Of a DNA stretch of 58,091 nucleotides, positions 18,764-28,438 are shown piece after piece. The number at the start of each line of letters is the position of its first letter. Position 1 is the stretch's first letter. Source of the DNA: Betaproteobacteria bacterium (lineage in GTDB: Bacteria; Pseudomonadota; Gammaproteobacteria; Burkholderiales; Burkholderiaceae_E); NCBI GenBank assembly GCA_016868375.1, contig VGHA01000006.1:1-58091 (forward strand). The letters are read 5' to 3'. The notes beneath the pieces are model-generated. The model saw only the letters and a program-made list of their open reading frames with translations. It ran no database searches and was not told where the DNA came from. A program made the position numbers and the translations under genes.

Positions 18764-19287
18764 TGCAGGCGCCCCGTGAGGCAGCGCCTCCAGCCCGGAC
18801 GTTATTGATCGTCTGGTGGTCGGCCACCGGGGCGGCACGTGCGCTGGCCGAGGCGGCAGAGCGGGCCGCCGGGGCAAGCGCTCCGGAGATGATCATCAGG
18901 CGCGTGCGCTGCGACCAGACCACCGACAATGATCTGCTGCGGGCTGATGCCCTGATATTTGCATGTCCGGAGATGCTCGGAAGCATGGCCGGCATGATGA
19001 AAGATTTTTTCGATCGAACCTATTACCCGGCGTTTGAGCGCCTGGCCGGCAAGCCGTATGCGCTGATCGTCAGCGCCGGATCGGACGGGCAGGGGGCGAT
19101 TCGGCAGATGCAGAGAATTGCTGCGGGCTGGCGGCTGCGACCGGTTGCCGAACCACTGCTGGTGTGTACGCACGCGCAGAGCGCAGAGGCGATCCTGGCT
19201 GACAAGCGTCTGCCTGACTCAGCGCTCGAGCAGGCGCGAGAGCTGGGCGCTGCGATCGCAAGCGGCGTGTCACTGGGGATATGGTGA
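18763..19287 (+). CDS. flavodoxin-like / NAD(P)H-dependent FMN reductase family protein
   Basis: A 174-residue flavodoxin-fold protein. The N-terminus has the first beta strand and phosphate-binding loop (LLIVWWSATGAARALAEAA), then the middle loop FACPEMLGSMAGMMKDFFDRTYYP typical of flavodoxin/WrbA-like proteins that bind FMN, and KPYALIVSAGSDGQGA. ATG at 18763 overlaps the TGA of the previous gene (TGATG). It could pass electrons to the FMN/Fe-S protein encoded upstream, but that is inferred only from coupling. Confidence 0.8.
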   Translation: MQAPREAAPPARTLLIVWWSATGAARALAEAAERAAGASAPEMIIRRVRCDQTTDNDLLRADALIFACPEMLGSMAGMMKDFFDRTYYPAFERLAGKPYALIVSAGSDGQGAIRQMQRIAAGWRLRPVAEPLLVCTHAQSAEAILADKRLPDSALEQARELGAAIASGVSLGIW

Positions 19288-19527
19288 GCCGGTTGGCCCG
19301 GTGGGCGTGTTCGCGTTGACGGACTGTGGATCGGTGGATTGTTTTCTGGTCGCGCCGCGCCAGACAAACAGCGCCTGAAGCGGCCACAGTGCCGCGGCAA
19401 ACGCGAACGGTGAGCGCGCCGTCGGCGTTTCCTGCATCGCGATCAACGCGCCCCAGGTGGCGGTCAGGCTGATCAAGGTCAGTGCGATCGCAAGCGGAAG
19501 CGTTCGCATCAGCACTTCGTGATTCAT
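19270..19527 (-). CDS. small two-helix membrane protein, unknown
   Basis: An 85-residue protein with two hydrophobic segments (about residues 8-30 and 40-58) and a polar Thr/Pro/Asn-rich tail. It has a good GGAG ribosome-binding site 6 nt before the ATG and the expected hydrophobic codon pattern, so I think it is a real gene. It overlaps the 3' end of the opposing flavodoxin-like gene by 18 nt. No family recognised. Confidence 0.55.
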   Translation of the reverse strand: MNHEVLMRTLPLAIALTLISLTATWGALIAMQETPTARSPFAFAAALWPLQALFVWRGATRKQSTDPQSVNANTPTGPTGSPYPQ

Positions 19528-19612
19528 TGAGATCTCCGGTTGGGCTTGGCGCTAGAAGCAGAGGCCAAATCATCAGCGGGCGCGACCAGGTTTTGCCAGC
19601 CTGCGACACGGG

Positions 19613-19631
19613 GGTATCAGCATCCGATACC
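19613..19631. promoter_or_regulatory. inverted repeat upstream of dctP, possible operator
   Basis: GGTATC (19613-19618) and GATACC (19626-19631) form a perfect 6-bp dyad with a 7-nt spacer, about 126 bp ahead of the dctP start. The pattern resembles operators of GntR-type regulators of carbon catabolism, but no regulator gene lies in the window. A possible -10 (TACGCT, about 19685) follows. Confidence 0.35.
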
Positions 19632-19756
19632 GGATCGTGCAGCCGCTGACACCGCTTGGCCCGGCGCAATGTGCTCGCACGCGTGCTACGCTCACCGAGT
19701 CGCTCAGTCAGACAGATGCTTGAACTGAATTCTCATCAGAACAACGGAGGAGTCCC

Positions 19757-20782
19757 GTGAAGTTTCGCGCCTTGTGTGTAGCCCTGCTGGCTGCGGCCGG
19801 CATTCATTCCACCGCGTCGGCCCAGTCGGTGACGCTTAGCTTCTCGGCCTGGGTGCCGCCCTCGCACATGCTGGTTCGCGACGGCATGAGCCCCTGGATG
19901 CAGGAGGTTGAGAAGGTCACTGAAGGGCGCGTGAAGATGCGTCTGCTGCCCAAAGCAGCGGCCAATGCGGTGAACCATCTTGATGCGGTGGCCGACGGCC
20001 TGGCCGACGTGGCCTTTATTTCGCACAGCTATACGCCAGCACGCTTTCCAATGACTCGAATCGGCGTGCTGCCATTTGCTGGCGATAGCGCCGAGGTGGC
20101 GTCGGTTGCGCTCTGGCGCATTTACGACAAACACTTCGCCAAGCTCAATGAGCACAAGGGCGTCAAGCTGATCACGATCTACACCCATGGCCCGGGCGTC
20201 TTCTGGAACGCCAAGCGGCCGATCCGCACCATTGATGATTTCGCGGGTCTGAAGATGCGGGTGGGCGGCGGTATCGCAGCCGACGTTGCCAACGCGCTGG
20301 GCGCGATCGCGGTGTCCAAGCCCGCGCCTGAGTCGTTTGAGCTGCTCTCGACAGGCGTGGTCGATGGCGTGATGTTCCCAGGTGAGAGCATCGTGTCGTT
20401 CAAGCTGGACAAGCTCCTGAAGTTCTCCACCGCGTTCCCTGGCGGTCTGTATTCGGACAGCCACGCGGTCATCATGAACGAGGCGGCTTGGAAGAAAATT
20501 TCCAAGGCCGATCAGGACGCGATTTCCCGTATCTCTGGCGAGGCGATGGCCCGCGCGGTCGGTAAGGTCTGGGACAAGAACGCTGGTGCCGGATTCGACG
20601 CGTTCAAGGCAGCAGGCGGACAGATCATTGCAGCCGATGCCGCGCTCGTGAAGGCGGTGGCCGATCGCACCGCGCGCTTCGAACAGGAGTGGGTGAAGGC
20701 CGTGAACGACAAGGGCCTGAACGGCACTGCGATCGTGACCGAGTATCGCGAAGAGCTGAAGAAGCTGGCCGCTGGCCGATAA
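19757..20782 (+). CDS. dctP: TRAP transporter substrate-binding protein DctP
   Basis: The periplasmic solute receptor of a TRAP importer, 341 residues. Signal peptide MKFRALCVALLAAAGIHSTASA precedes the DctP domain; the conserved arginine region DDFAGLKMRVGGG (about residues 160-172), which contacts substrate carboxylates, is present, as is VVDGVMFPGES. Start is GTG at 19757 with a strong GGAGGAG site. The matching permeases dctQ and dctM are 2.7 kb away, beyond two divergent genes, so the transporter is split. Substrate is probably an organic or sugar acid. Confidence 0.93.
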   Translation: MKFRALCVALLAAAGIHSTASAQSVTLSFSAWVPPSHMLVRDGMSPWMQEVEKVTEGRVKMRLLPKAAANAVNHLDAVADGLADVAFISHSYTPARFPMTRIGVLPFAGDSAEVASVALWRIYDKHFAKLNEHKGVKLITIYTHGPGVFWNAKRPIRTIDDFAGLKMRVGGGIAADVANALGAIAVSKPAPESFELLSTGVVDGVMFPGESIVSFKLDKLLKFSTAFPGGLYSDSHAVIMNEAAWKKISKADQDAISRISGEAMARAVGKVWDKNAGAGFDAFKAAGGQIIAADAALVKAVADRTARFEQEWVKAVNDKGLNGTAIVTEYREELKKLAAGR

Positions 20783-20821
20783 GCGCCAGCCGATCAACCT
20801 GCCTGTTCGGGCGCGGCGTTG

Positions 20822-21691
20822 TCAGGCGCGCTTGAACAGGTTCACAAGCCGAGACGGATCGGCCTCGCCCAGGCCACAGGCGTGGAGCTGTCGGAACAAC
20901 TCTGTGACGGCGCCCGCAACCGGCATCGGTACGCCAGCGGCGCGCGCTGCGGCCATGGCGGTATCCAGATCTTTCAGCATGGTGTCGGCAGCGCCGATCG
21001 GCTCAACCTGATCAGCGAGCATTCTGGGCGCGAAGACCTGTAGCGGTTTCGAATCCGCCCAGCCGCCAGCCAGGGCCTGCGGCAGCTTCGCAGCGTCGAC
21101 GCCGCTCGCCTGTGCGAGTCGCACCGCCTCGTTGATGGCAGCGATGCTTGCCGCGACGATCACCTGATTGCAGAGTTTGGTGGCCTGGCCTGCGCCGCAC
21201 TGACCCATTCGGGTGACCTGGGCCGAATAGGCTGACAGCACCGGGCGCGCCTGATCAACCGCCTCGGGCGCGCCACCGCACATGATGGCAAGGCGACCCG
21301 CGGTTGCACCGACCACGCCGCCCGATACGGGCGCATCGACCCACACGCAGCCGGCGGCCTCGGCCAGTCGCGCGGCGAACGCTCGCGTGGCCTGCGGGTC
21401 GATGCTGCTGTGGTCAATCAGGAGGGTGGGCTGTGGCCGCGCGTTCACCAGGCCATTGGGTCCAAACACGACGGCCTCGACGGCTCGGGCGTCGGTCAGG
21501 CACATGACCGCCATTGCAACTCCCTCCACCGCAGCCTGGGGTGAATCCGCCCAGCGCGCGCCCGCTTCCACCAGGGGCAGGGCACGCTCGCGCGTGCGGT
21601 TCCAGAGGCGTACGCGATGGCCTGCCGCGAGCAGCCTGCGGATCATCGGCGTGGCGATCAGACCCGTTCCGAGAAAGGCAAGTTCAGTCAT
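20822..21691 (-). CDS. beta-hydroxyacid dehydrogenase (3-hydroxyisobutyrate dehydrogenase family)
   Basis: A 289-residue NAD(P)-dependent dehydrogenase. The Rossmann motif is [18 protein letters not shown] at the N-terminus, the substrate loop is [22 protein letters not shown] (about residues 118-139), and the catalytic lysine is in GQATKLCNQ. Family members oxidise 3-hydroxyisobutyrate, tartronate semialdehyde or L-threonate. ATG at 21691 overlaps the stop of the dehydratase gene (ATGA), so the two are coupled. In this TRAP/dehydratase setting a sugar-acid substrate is more likely than valine breakdown, but this is inference. Confidence 0.88.
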   Translation of the reverse strand: MTELAFLGTGLIATPMIRRLLAAGHRVRLWNRTRERALPLVEAGARWADSPQAAVEGVAMAVMCLTDARAVEAVVFGPNGLVNARPQPTLLIDHSSIDPQATRAFAARLAEAAGCVWVDAPVSGGVVGATAGRLAIMCGGAPEAVDQARPVLSAYSAQVTRMGQCGAGQATKLCNQVIVAASIAAINEAVRLAQASGVDAAKLPQALAGGWADSKPLQVFAPRMLADQVEPIGAADTMLKDLDTAMAAARAAGVPMPVAGAVTELFRQLHACGLGEADPSRLVNLFKRA

Positions 21692-23397
21692 TCGAGCGGC
21701 CAATCGAGGTTGCCGCTGTGGGTGACTGCGCCCAGGTGTGCTGGGCCGACCAGTGCAGCGTATTTTTCGAGTGCGCCGGCCAGTCGGACGGGCTGTGCCG
21801 GCCGCCAGGCGGCGCGTCGTTTTGCAAGTTCCTCGTCGCTGATCAGCACATCGATCCGACGGGCCTCGCAGTCGATTCGAATCGGATCGCCATCGATCAG
21901 CAGCGCGATCGGGCCGCCTCGCGCGGCCTCGGGGCTCGCGTAGCCGATACACAGCCCACGCGTCGCACCCGAAAAGCGGCCATCCGTGAGAAGCGCGACC
22001 GCTTCGCCCATGCCCTGACCGTAAATGAGTGCTGTGGTGCCCAGCATTTCGCGCATCCCAGGACCGCCGCGCGGGCCCTCGTTTCGAATCACAAGCACAT
22101 CGCCTGCCTGGAAGCGACGTTCGCGCACGGCGGCGGTGCAGGCCTCTTCGTTTTCGAAGACACGCGCCCGACCCTCGAACCTGAGCCGCTTGAGCCCTGC
22201 GATCTTGATGAGGGCGCCATCCGGGCAAAGATTGCCCTTCAACACCACCACGCCGCCGGTGGGATGGATTGGCGACTCGGCCGGACGAACCACCTGCCCA
22301 TCGGCTGCGGGCGCCGCTTCGCACACCTGGGCCAGGGTCTTGCCCTCGACGGTGGGGCAATCACCGTGGAGCCAGCCGCCCCGCAGCAGTTCGCGCAGCA
22401 CCACCCGCACACCGCCCGCCTCATGCAGGTCGCGAGCCAGGTACCTTCCGCCAGGCTGCATGTCGGCAATCAGGGGGGTGCGCTGAAAGACTTCCGCCAC
22501 ATCGTCCAAGGTAAAGCGCAGTCCCGCTTCATGTGCAATCGCGGGAAGGTGCAGGCCCGCGTTGGTGGAGCCCCCAGTGGCTGCCACGGCAGCGGCTGCG
22601 TTTTCGAGGCTTTCTCGGGTGACCAGCTCGCGCGGCAGCGGACCGCCCTCTTTCAGGATTCGCATGACCATCTGGCCGGCGTGTCGGGCCATTGCAATGC
22701 GGTCGGAGTACACCGCTGGGAGCATCGCCGAGCCGATGGGCGCGAATCCCAATACTTCGGACACCATCGCCATCGTGTTGGCGGTGAACTGGCCTGGGCA
22801 CGAGCCCACCGTGGGGGAGCAATCGCGCTCGAGCGCATCGAGTTCGTTGAGCGACACGGTGCCGGCATGCAGCGCGCCCACCCGCTCGTAGGCATCGACG
22901 GTGCTGACGGTTCGCCCCTGATGGCGGCCTGGCAGCATCGCACCGCCATAGACAAACACGGACGGCACGTTGAGCCTCACCATGGCCATCATGATGGCCG
23001 GCAGCGTTTTGTCGCAGCCGGCGAATCCCACCAGCGCGTCGTAGGCGTGTCCGCGCACCACTAGCTCAATGGAGTCGGCGATCAGCTCGCGCGAGACCAG
23101 GCTCATCCGCATCCCCTGGTGCGCCATCGACACGCCGTCTGATACCGATATCGAGGTGAACTCGAAGGGCGTACCGCCCGCAATCGAGACGCCGGTCTTG
23201 GCTGCTTCGGCCTGCGGTCGGAGCGACAACGAACAGGGCGTGTTCTCGCCGTGTGTGCTCATGACGCCCACGAAAGGCTTGGCGATTGCTTCATCGTCGA
23301 GCCCCATGGCACGCAGGAAAGTGCGGTGGGCAACCCGATCAGGGCCTTCGACGGTGATTCGCGAGCGCAGACGCTGAGCGCGGGTGGGTTCGGACAT
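21688..23397 (-). CDS. IlvD/Edd family dehydratase (dihydroxy-acid dehydratase-like)
   Basis: A 569-residue Fe-S dehydratase. It has the cluster cysteines in [20 protein letters not shown] and [15 protein letters not shown], and the IlvD-type [22 protein letters not shown], so it is closer to dihydroxy-acid dehydratase than the gene at 11446. It could be the biosynthetic IlvD, but coupling to a beta-hydroxyacid dehydrogenase and its place inside a TRAP island suggest a catabolic sugar-acid dehydratase. The ATG at 23397 starts [21 protein letters not shown]; the open frame beyond it is antisense to dctQ. Confidence 0.88.
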   Translation of the reverse strand: MSEPTRAQRLRSRITVEGPDRVAHRTFLRAMGLDDEAIAKPFVGVMSTHGENTPCSLSLRPQAEAAKTGVSIAGGTPFEFTSISVSDGVSMAHQGMRMSLVSRELIADSIELVVRGHAYDALVGFAGCDKTLPAIMMAMVRLNVPSVFVYGGAMLPGRHQGRTVSTVDAYERVGALHAGTVSLNELDALERDCSPTVGSCPGQFTANTMAMVSEVLGFAPIGSAMLPAVYSDRIAMARHAGQMVMRILKEGGPLPRELVTRESLENAAAAVAATGGSTNAGLHLPAIAHEAGLRFTLDDVAEVFQRTPLIADMQPGGRYLARDLHEAGGVRVVLRELLRGGWLHGDCPTVEGKTLAQVCEAAPAADGQVVRPAESPIHPTGGVVVLKGNLCPDGALIKIAGLKRLRFEGRARVFENEEACTAAVRERRFQAGDVLVIRNEGPRGGPGMREMLGTTALIYGQGMGEAVALLTDGRFSGATRGLCIGYASPEAARGGPIALLIDGDPIRIDCEARRIDVLISDEELAKRRAAWRPAQPVRLAGALEKYAALVGPAHLGAVTHSGNLDWPLE

Positions 23398-23524
23398 GCC
23401 AGACTCCGAAGGGATGCGAGGAAACAGCAAAGCTTGATAGAGTAGCCGATCGCGTAAGCGGGGCTTGCTTTTGCCGGACGCCAACCCTGAAGCGACAACA
23501 ACAACACTTGCCGGAGACACCCGC

Positions 23525-24094
23525 GTGACCCACTCCCCAGCACCAGGCGATGGCCGCCCTGAGCTGACGGCAACCCAGCCGGCGCAGAAGACTTGGCGCC
23601 CCGAGCAGGCGCTGGAAATGCTGGCCGCCGCGCTGCTGTTTGCGATGATGGTGCTCACCTTTGTTGATGTGGTGTTGCGCTATGTGTTCAACGCGCCCAT
23701 TCGCGGCAGCTTCGAGGTCAGCGAAGCCATGATGGCCGTACTGATCTTCGCGGGTCTGCCGATGGTCTCGCGCAAGTCAGAGCACATCACGATCGACAGC
23801 CTGGTGAGGCTTGCGCCTCCACGGTTAAGGCAAGTCGGCGCCATCTTCGTTCAGCTGGGCTGCGCCGCGGCGCTTATAGGGATGGCGTGGCTGCTGTGGC
23901 TCAGGGCCATGCGTTTTTCTGCGGCGGGTGATGTCACGCAGACGCTCAAGCTGCCCATCGCGCCGGTGGTGCAGCTCATGGCCTTGCTCACGGTGGCCAC
24001 GGCCATCATCCATATCGTCCTCGCCTGGCAGGCCCTGCGCACGCCCGAGGGTGGGCCGCGGGCCTCGAGCGATGACGGCGGAGGCATCCTGTGA
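23525..24094 (+). CDS. dctQ: TRAP transporter small permease DctQ
   Basis: A 189-residue membrane protein with four transmembrane helices and the DctQ pattern ([33 protein letters not shown]; residues about 50-85). DctQ links to DctM in TRAP importers. The GTG at 23525 has a GGAG site 9 nt upstream; the frame is open to a TTG at 23465, which I consider less likely. Its stop overlaps the GTG of dctM (GTGA). Confidence 0.88.
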   Translation: MTHSPAPGDGRPELTATQPAQKTWRPEQALEMLAAALLFAMMVLTFVDVVLRYVFNAPIRGSFEVSEAMMAVLIFAGLPMVSRKSEHITIDSLVRLAPPRLRQVGAIFVQLGCAAALIGMAWLLWLRAMRFSAAGDVTQTLKLPIAPVVQLMALLTVATAIIHIVLAWQALRTPEGGPRASSDDGGGIL

Positions 24095-25386
24095 CCGAGG
24101 CGCTGCTGGGCCTGGGCGCGATGATGTTGCTCGCGCTGGCGGGGCTTCCCATCGCCTTTGCCATGGGCGTGGTCGGATTCTTTGGTCTTGCGCTGGTGCG
24201 CGGCTGGAATCCGGCGCTCGCGTCGGCGGGTACGCTGATGTACGAAACCGGTTTTTCGTACACGCTGTCAGTCGTGCCGCTGTTCATTCTGATGGGCAAT
24301 TTTGTGAGCCGCGCCGGCCTCTCGCACGAGCTGTTCCGGGCAGCCTATGCATTCATCGGCCACTGGCGTGGCGGGCTTGCCATGTCAACGATTGTGGCCT
24401 GCGCGGGCTTTGGATCGATCTGCGGCTCGTCGATCGCCACGGCGGCCACCATGGCGCGGGTGGCCTATCCGTCAATGAGGCAGTTCGGTTATAGCGATGC
24501 GCTCGCGACCGGATCGATCGCCTCGGGCGGCACCCTGGGCATTCTCATTCCGCCGTCGGTCGTAATGGTCATCTATGCCTTGATGACCGAAGTCAATATC
24601 GGTGCAATGTTTGCCGCAGGACTATTGCCGGGCATTCTGGCAACCCTGCTGCTGATGTCTGCGGTGGCCTGGCAGACCTGGCGTGATCCGGCAAGCGGGC
24701 CACGCGGCGAACGCACGCCCTGGCCAGACCGGATGCGGGCGCTGCGTGGCGTCTGGGGCGTCATCCTGCTGTTCGTCATTGTGATGGGCGGTATTTACGG
24801 GGGTGTGTTCACTGCGACCGAAGGCGCTTCGATCGGCGCATTCGGCGCCTTTGTGTTTGCACTGGCGCGTCGCGCGCTCACCTGGCGCACGCTGGTCGAG
24901 GTGCTGGTTGAGAGCGCGCGGACCACAGCCATGCTGTTTGGCATCCTGATCGGTGCGCTGATTTTCGCCAATTTCGTGAACTTCACGTCCATGCCCGACG
25001 ATCTGAAAAACTTCGTCGCGCAGTTTCAGCTGCACCCGATGGCGGTCATCATCGCGATCTGCGCGATCTATGTGCTGCTGGGTACCGCGATGGAAGAGTT
25101 GTCGATGATTCTTCTTACCGTGCCGGTGCTCTTTCCGCTGGTGGTGCACCTGGGCTTTGACCCGATATGGTTTGGAATTCTGGTGGTGGTGGTAGTGGAG
25201 ATCGGCCTGATCAGCCCACCGGTCGGCATGAATCTGTTTGTGCTGCGTACGCTGCTGCCGCATGTGTCCACGATGACGCTTTATCGAGGCGTTACGCCAT
25301 TCGTGGTGGCCGATGTCATACGGCTGGCACTGCTGATCGCGTTTCCAGTCATCTCGACCTGGCTGCCAAACCTGCTGTTCAAGTAG
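24091..25386 (+). CDS. dctM: TRAP transporter large permease DctM
   Basis: The ion-coupled permease of the TRAP system, 431 residues, about 12 transmembrane segments. Conserved family parts include PLFILMGNFVSRAGLS, CGSSIATAATMARVAYPSM, ASGGTLGILIPPSVVMVIYA and GLISPPVGMNLFVLR. GTG start at 24091, translationally coupled to dctQ. The 3' end overlaps the 3' end of the opposing DenD-like gene by 8 nt. Confidence 0.95.
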   Translation: MTEALLGLGAMMLLALAGLPIAFAMGVVGFFGLALVRGWNPALASAGTLMYETGFSYTLSVVPLFILMGNFVSRAGLSHELFRAAYAFIGHWRGGLAMSTIVACAGFGSICGSSIATAATMARVAYPSMRQFGYSDALATGSIASGGTLGILIPPSVVMVIYALMTEVNIGAMFAAGLLPGILATLLLMSAVAWQTWRDPASGPRGERTPWPDRMRALRGVWGVILLFVIVMGGIYGGVFTATEGASIGAFGAFVFALARRALTWRTLVEVLVESARTTAMLFGILIGALIFANFVNFTSMPDDLKNFVAQFQLHPMAVIIAICAIYVLLGTAMEELSMILLTVPVLFPLVVHLGFDPIWFGILVVVVVEIGLISPPVGMNLFVLRTLLPHVSTMTLYRGVTPFVVADVIRLALLIAFPVISTWLPNLLFK

Positions 25387-26368
25387 TGTGTTCTGCTTTG
25401 CGCTTCATCGCCGCCTCAATAAGCGCCGCAAGGCTCGCGTCAGCGGCCAGCCCCATCGCGTGCGCGCGCTCAAAGTGCCGCATGCGCGGCCATCGACCGA
25501 ACATCGGTTCGATTGCCGGATCGGGTTTGAAGTCGACGAGCGCATGGGCATCGTGCCCGCTTGCCTTGCTGATCGCATCGAGAATTTCGCGAATACTGGC
25601 TGCCACGGCTGGCAGCTGAACCACCCGCGCGCCATCGGGGGCGGCCCCATCGCTGGACAAGGCCACATCGAGCGCGCCTGCTGCCGATTGCAGCGACTGA
25701 AGCCAGATCACCGCATCCGCCGATACCGGGGACACCACACGACGCCCTGCGAGCGTCTCCCGGATGAGGTCGCTGTTAAAACCCGACAGCGCGCCATTGG
25801 GCAGCGCCGGCCTTGCGACGACGCCCGCAAGCCGCAAGCTGATGCCGTCGATCCAGCCGCGGCGCGAAAGCTCGGCGATCAGAAACTCGATGATCAGCTT
25901 TTGAACGCCATACGACAGGCTGGGCGACGGGGGGGTGTGATCGTCGATGGCGGCAGGAAGCGGTACGCCATGCACCGCGATGGAGCTGGCAAAGACCACC
26001 CGGGGCACACGTCCGGCCTGCCCCTGCGACTTGCACCGATCAAGCAGCGCGCGGCTCGAATCCAGATTCACCGTCATGCCAAGATCGAAATTGGCCTCGG
26101 CCGCACCGCTGACCACGCCGGCCAGATGCGCGATTCGATCAATCGGCGCAGCAAACAGCTGATCAAGCAACCCGGCGGACCCGATGTCGCCCTCCACCCA
26201 TTGAATGTCGGGGTGATGCGCCGGACACCACAGGGGGCGCGGCAGGCGATCGGTCAACAGCAGTCGCTCGTGACCGGATCCCGCAGTGTGCTGCAGCCGA
26301 TCGATCCGGCAGCGCGCCAGCGCGGCGCCGACAAACCCGCCGGCGCCGGTAATGAGGCAGGTGCTCAT
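25379..26368 (-). CDS. NAD-dependent epimerase/dehydratase family, D-erythronate dehydrogenase-like
   Basis: A 329-residue extended SDR. The NAD motif GAGGFVGAALA is at residues 8-18; the catalytic Ser is in VFASSIAVHG and the YxxxK in YGVQKLIIEFL. The PSPSLSYGVQKLIIE and LRLAGVVARP patterns match DenD, the D-erythronate dehydrogenase described with DUF1537 kinases. No DUF1537 kinase or isomerase is present here, so the full pathway is not visible. ATG at 26368 gives the canonical MSTCLITGAGGFVG; the frame is open 28 codons upstream. It probably handles an acid sugar imported by the adjacent TRAP system. Confidence 0.82.
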   Translation of the reverse strand: MSTCLITGAGGFVGAALARCRIDRLQHTAGSGHERLLLTDRLPRPLWCPAHHPDIQWVEGDIGSAGLLDQLFAAPIDRIAHLAGVVSGAAEANFDLGMTVNLDSSRALLDRCKSQGQAGRVPRVVFASSIAVHGVPLPAAIDDHTPPSPSLSYGVQKLIIEFLIAELSRRGWIDGISLRLAGVVARPALPNGALSGFNSDLIRETLAGRRVVSPVSADAVIWLQSLQSAAGALDVALSSDGAAPDGARVVQLPAVAASIREILDAISKASGHDAHALVDFKPDPAIEPMFGRWPRMRHFERAHAMGLAADASLAALIEAAMKRKAEHTT

Positions 26369-26393
26369 TGGGGTTTTGTCGATAACGACCCGC

Positions 26394-26867
26394 TCAGCCT
26401 TCGGCGACCCAAGAACCGCTTTTTCCGCCGTGTTTTTCGAGCAGCCGGACATTGTTGATCACCATGCCGCGATCCACCGCCTTCACCATGTCGTAAATGG
26501 TGAGCAGGCCCACCTGAACCGCGGTAAGCGCTTCCATTTCAACGCCGGTGCGGCCGTCGCATTCGGCACGTGCCTGGCAGTGGACGGTTGCAGCCGATTC
26601 GTCGATTGAGAATTCGACCGTGACGCGAGTCAGTGCGATCGGATGGCAGAGCGGGATCAGATCAGCGGTGCGCTTGGCGCCCTGAATGGCTGCGATCCGG
26701 GCGATTCCCAGCACATCGCCTTTTGCTGCCGAGCCGTCGCGAACACGGGCGAGGGTGGCGGCTTGCATTCGGATCGATCCCTGGGCGATTGCAACCCGGC
26801 GGGTGATGGCCTTGTCGGCAATGTCGACCATGTGCGCCTGGCCGGCGGCATCGAAGTGGGTAAGCAT
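26394..26867 (-). CDS. moaC: Cyclic pyranopterin monophosphate synthase MoaC
   Basis: MoaC forms cyclic pyranopterin monophosphate in molybdenum cofactor synthesis. The 157-residue protein has all the family blocks: [31 protein letters not shown], and [31 protein letters not shown]. Other moa genes are not in the window. It is divergent from the M48 protease gene with a 39-bp gap. Confidence 0.97.
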   Translation of the reverse strand: MLTHFDAAGQAHMVDIADKAITRRVAIAQGSIRMQAATLARVRDGSAAKGDVLGIARIAAIQGAKRTADLIPLCHPIALTRVTVEFSIDESAATVHCQARAECDGRTGVEMEALTAVQVGLLTIYDMVKAVDRGMVINNVRLLEKHGGKSGSWVAEG

Positions 26868-26906
26868 CGTGGTTTTCGGTAAGGGCGGTGGGGCTATGAT
26901 ATCCGG

Positions 26907-28400
26907 ATGAGCTTGTGCGCATCCTGGATCTTGCCGCGTGCGCGGCCGCTGCTGGTGGCACTGTCACTGGGGCTGGTTAACGTGAGCGCGGTCTGCGCGC
27001 AACCGGTTGACCTCCCGCGGTTGGGCGACGCGGCCGGCGATCAGCTCTCCCCGCTCGCCGAACGGCGGCTGGGCGACTCGATCATGCGCGAGATTCGGCG
27101 GGAGCGCGCGCTGCTCGATGACCCTGAACTTGCCGACTATCTCAACCGTCTGGCGGCGCGGCTCGCCGCTCAACCGGCGGCGAGCGGTTTCAGCTTTGAA
27201 TTGTTCGCGGTCGATGACCGTTCGATCAACGCGTTTGCGCTGCCGGGCGGCTATATCGGCGTTCACACCGGGCTGGTCGCTTCCGCGCAGGCCGAATCTG
27301 AACTCGCCTCGGTGCTCGCCCATGAATTGGGGCATGTCACCCAGCGACACGTGGCGAGGATGCTCGCGGCGCAACAGCAGACCTCATCCGTGATGGTGGC
27401 CTCGCTGGTCGCGGCACTGCTTGCAGCGCGCTCCAATCCCCAGGCCGCGGTCGGACTGGCCTCCCTTGGTAGCACTGTACAGATGCAGCAGATGCTCGGA
27501 TTTTCCCGCGATGCGGAGCGGGAAGCAGACCGGGTCGGCGTTGAGATGCTGCAGCAGGCTGGTTTCGATCCGCAAGGCATGGTCGAGTTTTTCGGGCGCC
27601 TTCAGGCGGCCTCCCGTCTGTCAGAGGCTGCGCTGCCGGGTTACCTGCGCACCCATCCGCTATCTGGCGAGCGGATGAGCGATATCCAAAATCGCGTGAT
27701 GGCGCTGCGTTACCGGCAACACGCTGACAGCATCGAATTCATGATGCTGCGCGCCCGGTACCGGGTGCTCGCCGATCGCAGTCCGGAGGGGCTGCAGCGT
27801 GCGAGCCAGATCATGGCGCGCCAGATCGAAGATGGCGCAGTCCGCCCGGCGGTGGGGCACTACGCGATTGCGTCAGGTGCGCTGGTCGCGGGTGACCTGT
27901 CGGGCGCGCGCCGATCAATCAACCTCGCCCGGCAGGCGCTCGCCTCGCCGCATTCGTTTGTCGAGCATGTTGCGGTGCTGGTCGAACTCGAGGCCAGGCA
28001 GCCGCGCCTGGCACTCGCGATCGCGGATCAGGCGATCCAACGTCTGGGGGCTACGCGGGCCTTGGCCCGCGCGCGAATCCGCGCGCTGTCAGCGCTTGGT
28101 GACTGGTCGGCCGCGGTGCTGGCGAGCGAGCAGGCGCTCGAATCCGCGCGCTCGGACACCGAACTGTGGACGCTGCTTGCGCGCGCTGAAGCGGCGCTGG
28201 GCAACCAGGCGAAGGCCCATCTTGCGATGGCGGAAGTCCATACGATGAACGGCGTCTGGATTGCTGCGATCGAGCAATTGCAGGCCGCGCAGCGCACGCG
28301 CCAGCTCGATTTCTATGCGAGTTCGAAAGTGGATGCGCGGCTGCGCGAACTTCGCGCGACCTTTCTCCAAGAGCGGGAAGACCGCCGCTCGGGCCGATAA
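26907..28400 (+). CDS. M48 family periplasmic metalloprotease, BepA/YfgC-like with TPRs
   Basis: A 497-residue exported zinc protease. A signal peptide ends near VSAVCAQ (about residue 31); the peptidase domain has HELGH at 139-143 and the third-ligand motif EREAD at 204-208; the C-terminal half (about 285-490) is helical and repetitive as in TPR proteins. BepA-type enzymes assist assembly and clearance of outer-membrane proteins such as LptD and BamA. A -10-like TATGAT lies at 26895-26900, only 6 nt before the ATG, so either the mRNA is nearly leaderless or the promoter is elsewhere. It shares the moaC-bepA arrangement of related genomes. Confidence 0.9.
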   Translation: MSLCASWILPRARPLLVALSLGLVNVSAVCAQPVDLPRLGDAAGDQLSPLAERRLGDSIMREIRRERALLDDPELADYLNRLAARLAAQPAASGFSFELFAVDDRSINAFALPGGYIGVHTGLVASAQAESELASVLAHELGHVTQRHVARMLAAQQQTSSVMVASLVAALLAARSNPQAAVGLASLGSTVQMQQMLGFSRDAEREADRVGVEMLQQAGFDPQGMVEFFGRLQAASRLSEAALPGYLRTHPLSGERMSDIQNRVMALRYRQHADSIEFMMLRARYRVLADRSPEGLQRASQIMARQIEDGAVRPAVGHYAIASGALVAGDLSGARRSINLARQALASPHSFVEHVAVLVELEARQPRLALAIADQAIQRLGATRALARARIRALSALGDWSAAVLASEQALESARSDTELWTLLARAEAALGNQAKAHLAMAEVHTMNGVWIAAIEQLQAAQRTRQLDFYASSKVDARLRELRATFLQEREDRRSGR

Positions 28401-28438
28401 GCCGCATGCGCCGGCGCCGTCTGTCTTATGCTGGCGCA

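Noticed and set aside
19736-20797. 353-codon open frame on the minus strand
   Set aside because: Antisense to dctP, which has a signal peptide, a ribosome-binding site and family motifs.
21514-23064. 516-codon open frame on the plus strand
   Set aside because: It is antisense to the IlvD-type dehydratase and the beta-hydroxyacid dehydrogenase and shows composition typical of shadow frames.
25388-26458. 356-codon open frame on the plus strand
   Set aside because: Antisense to the DenD-like gene, which has complete SDR motifs.
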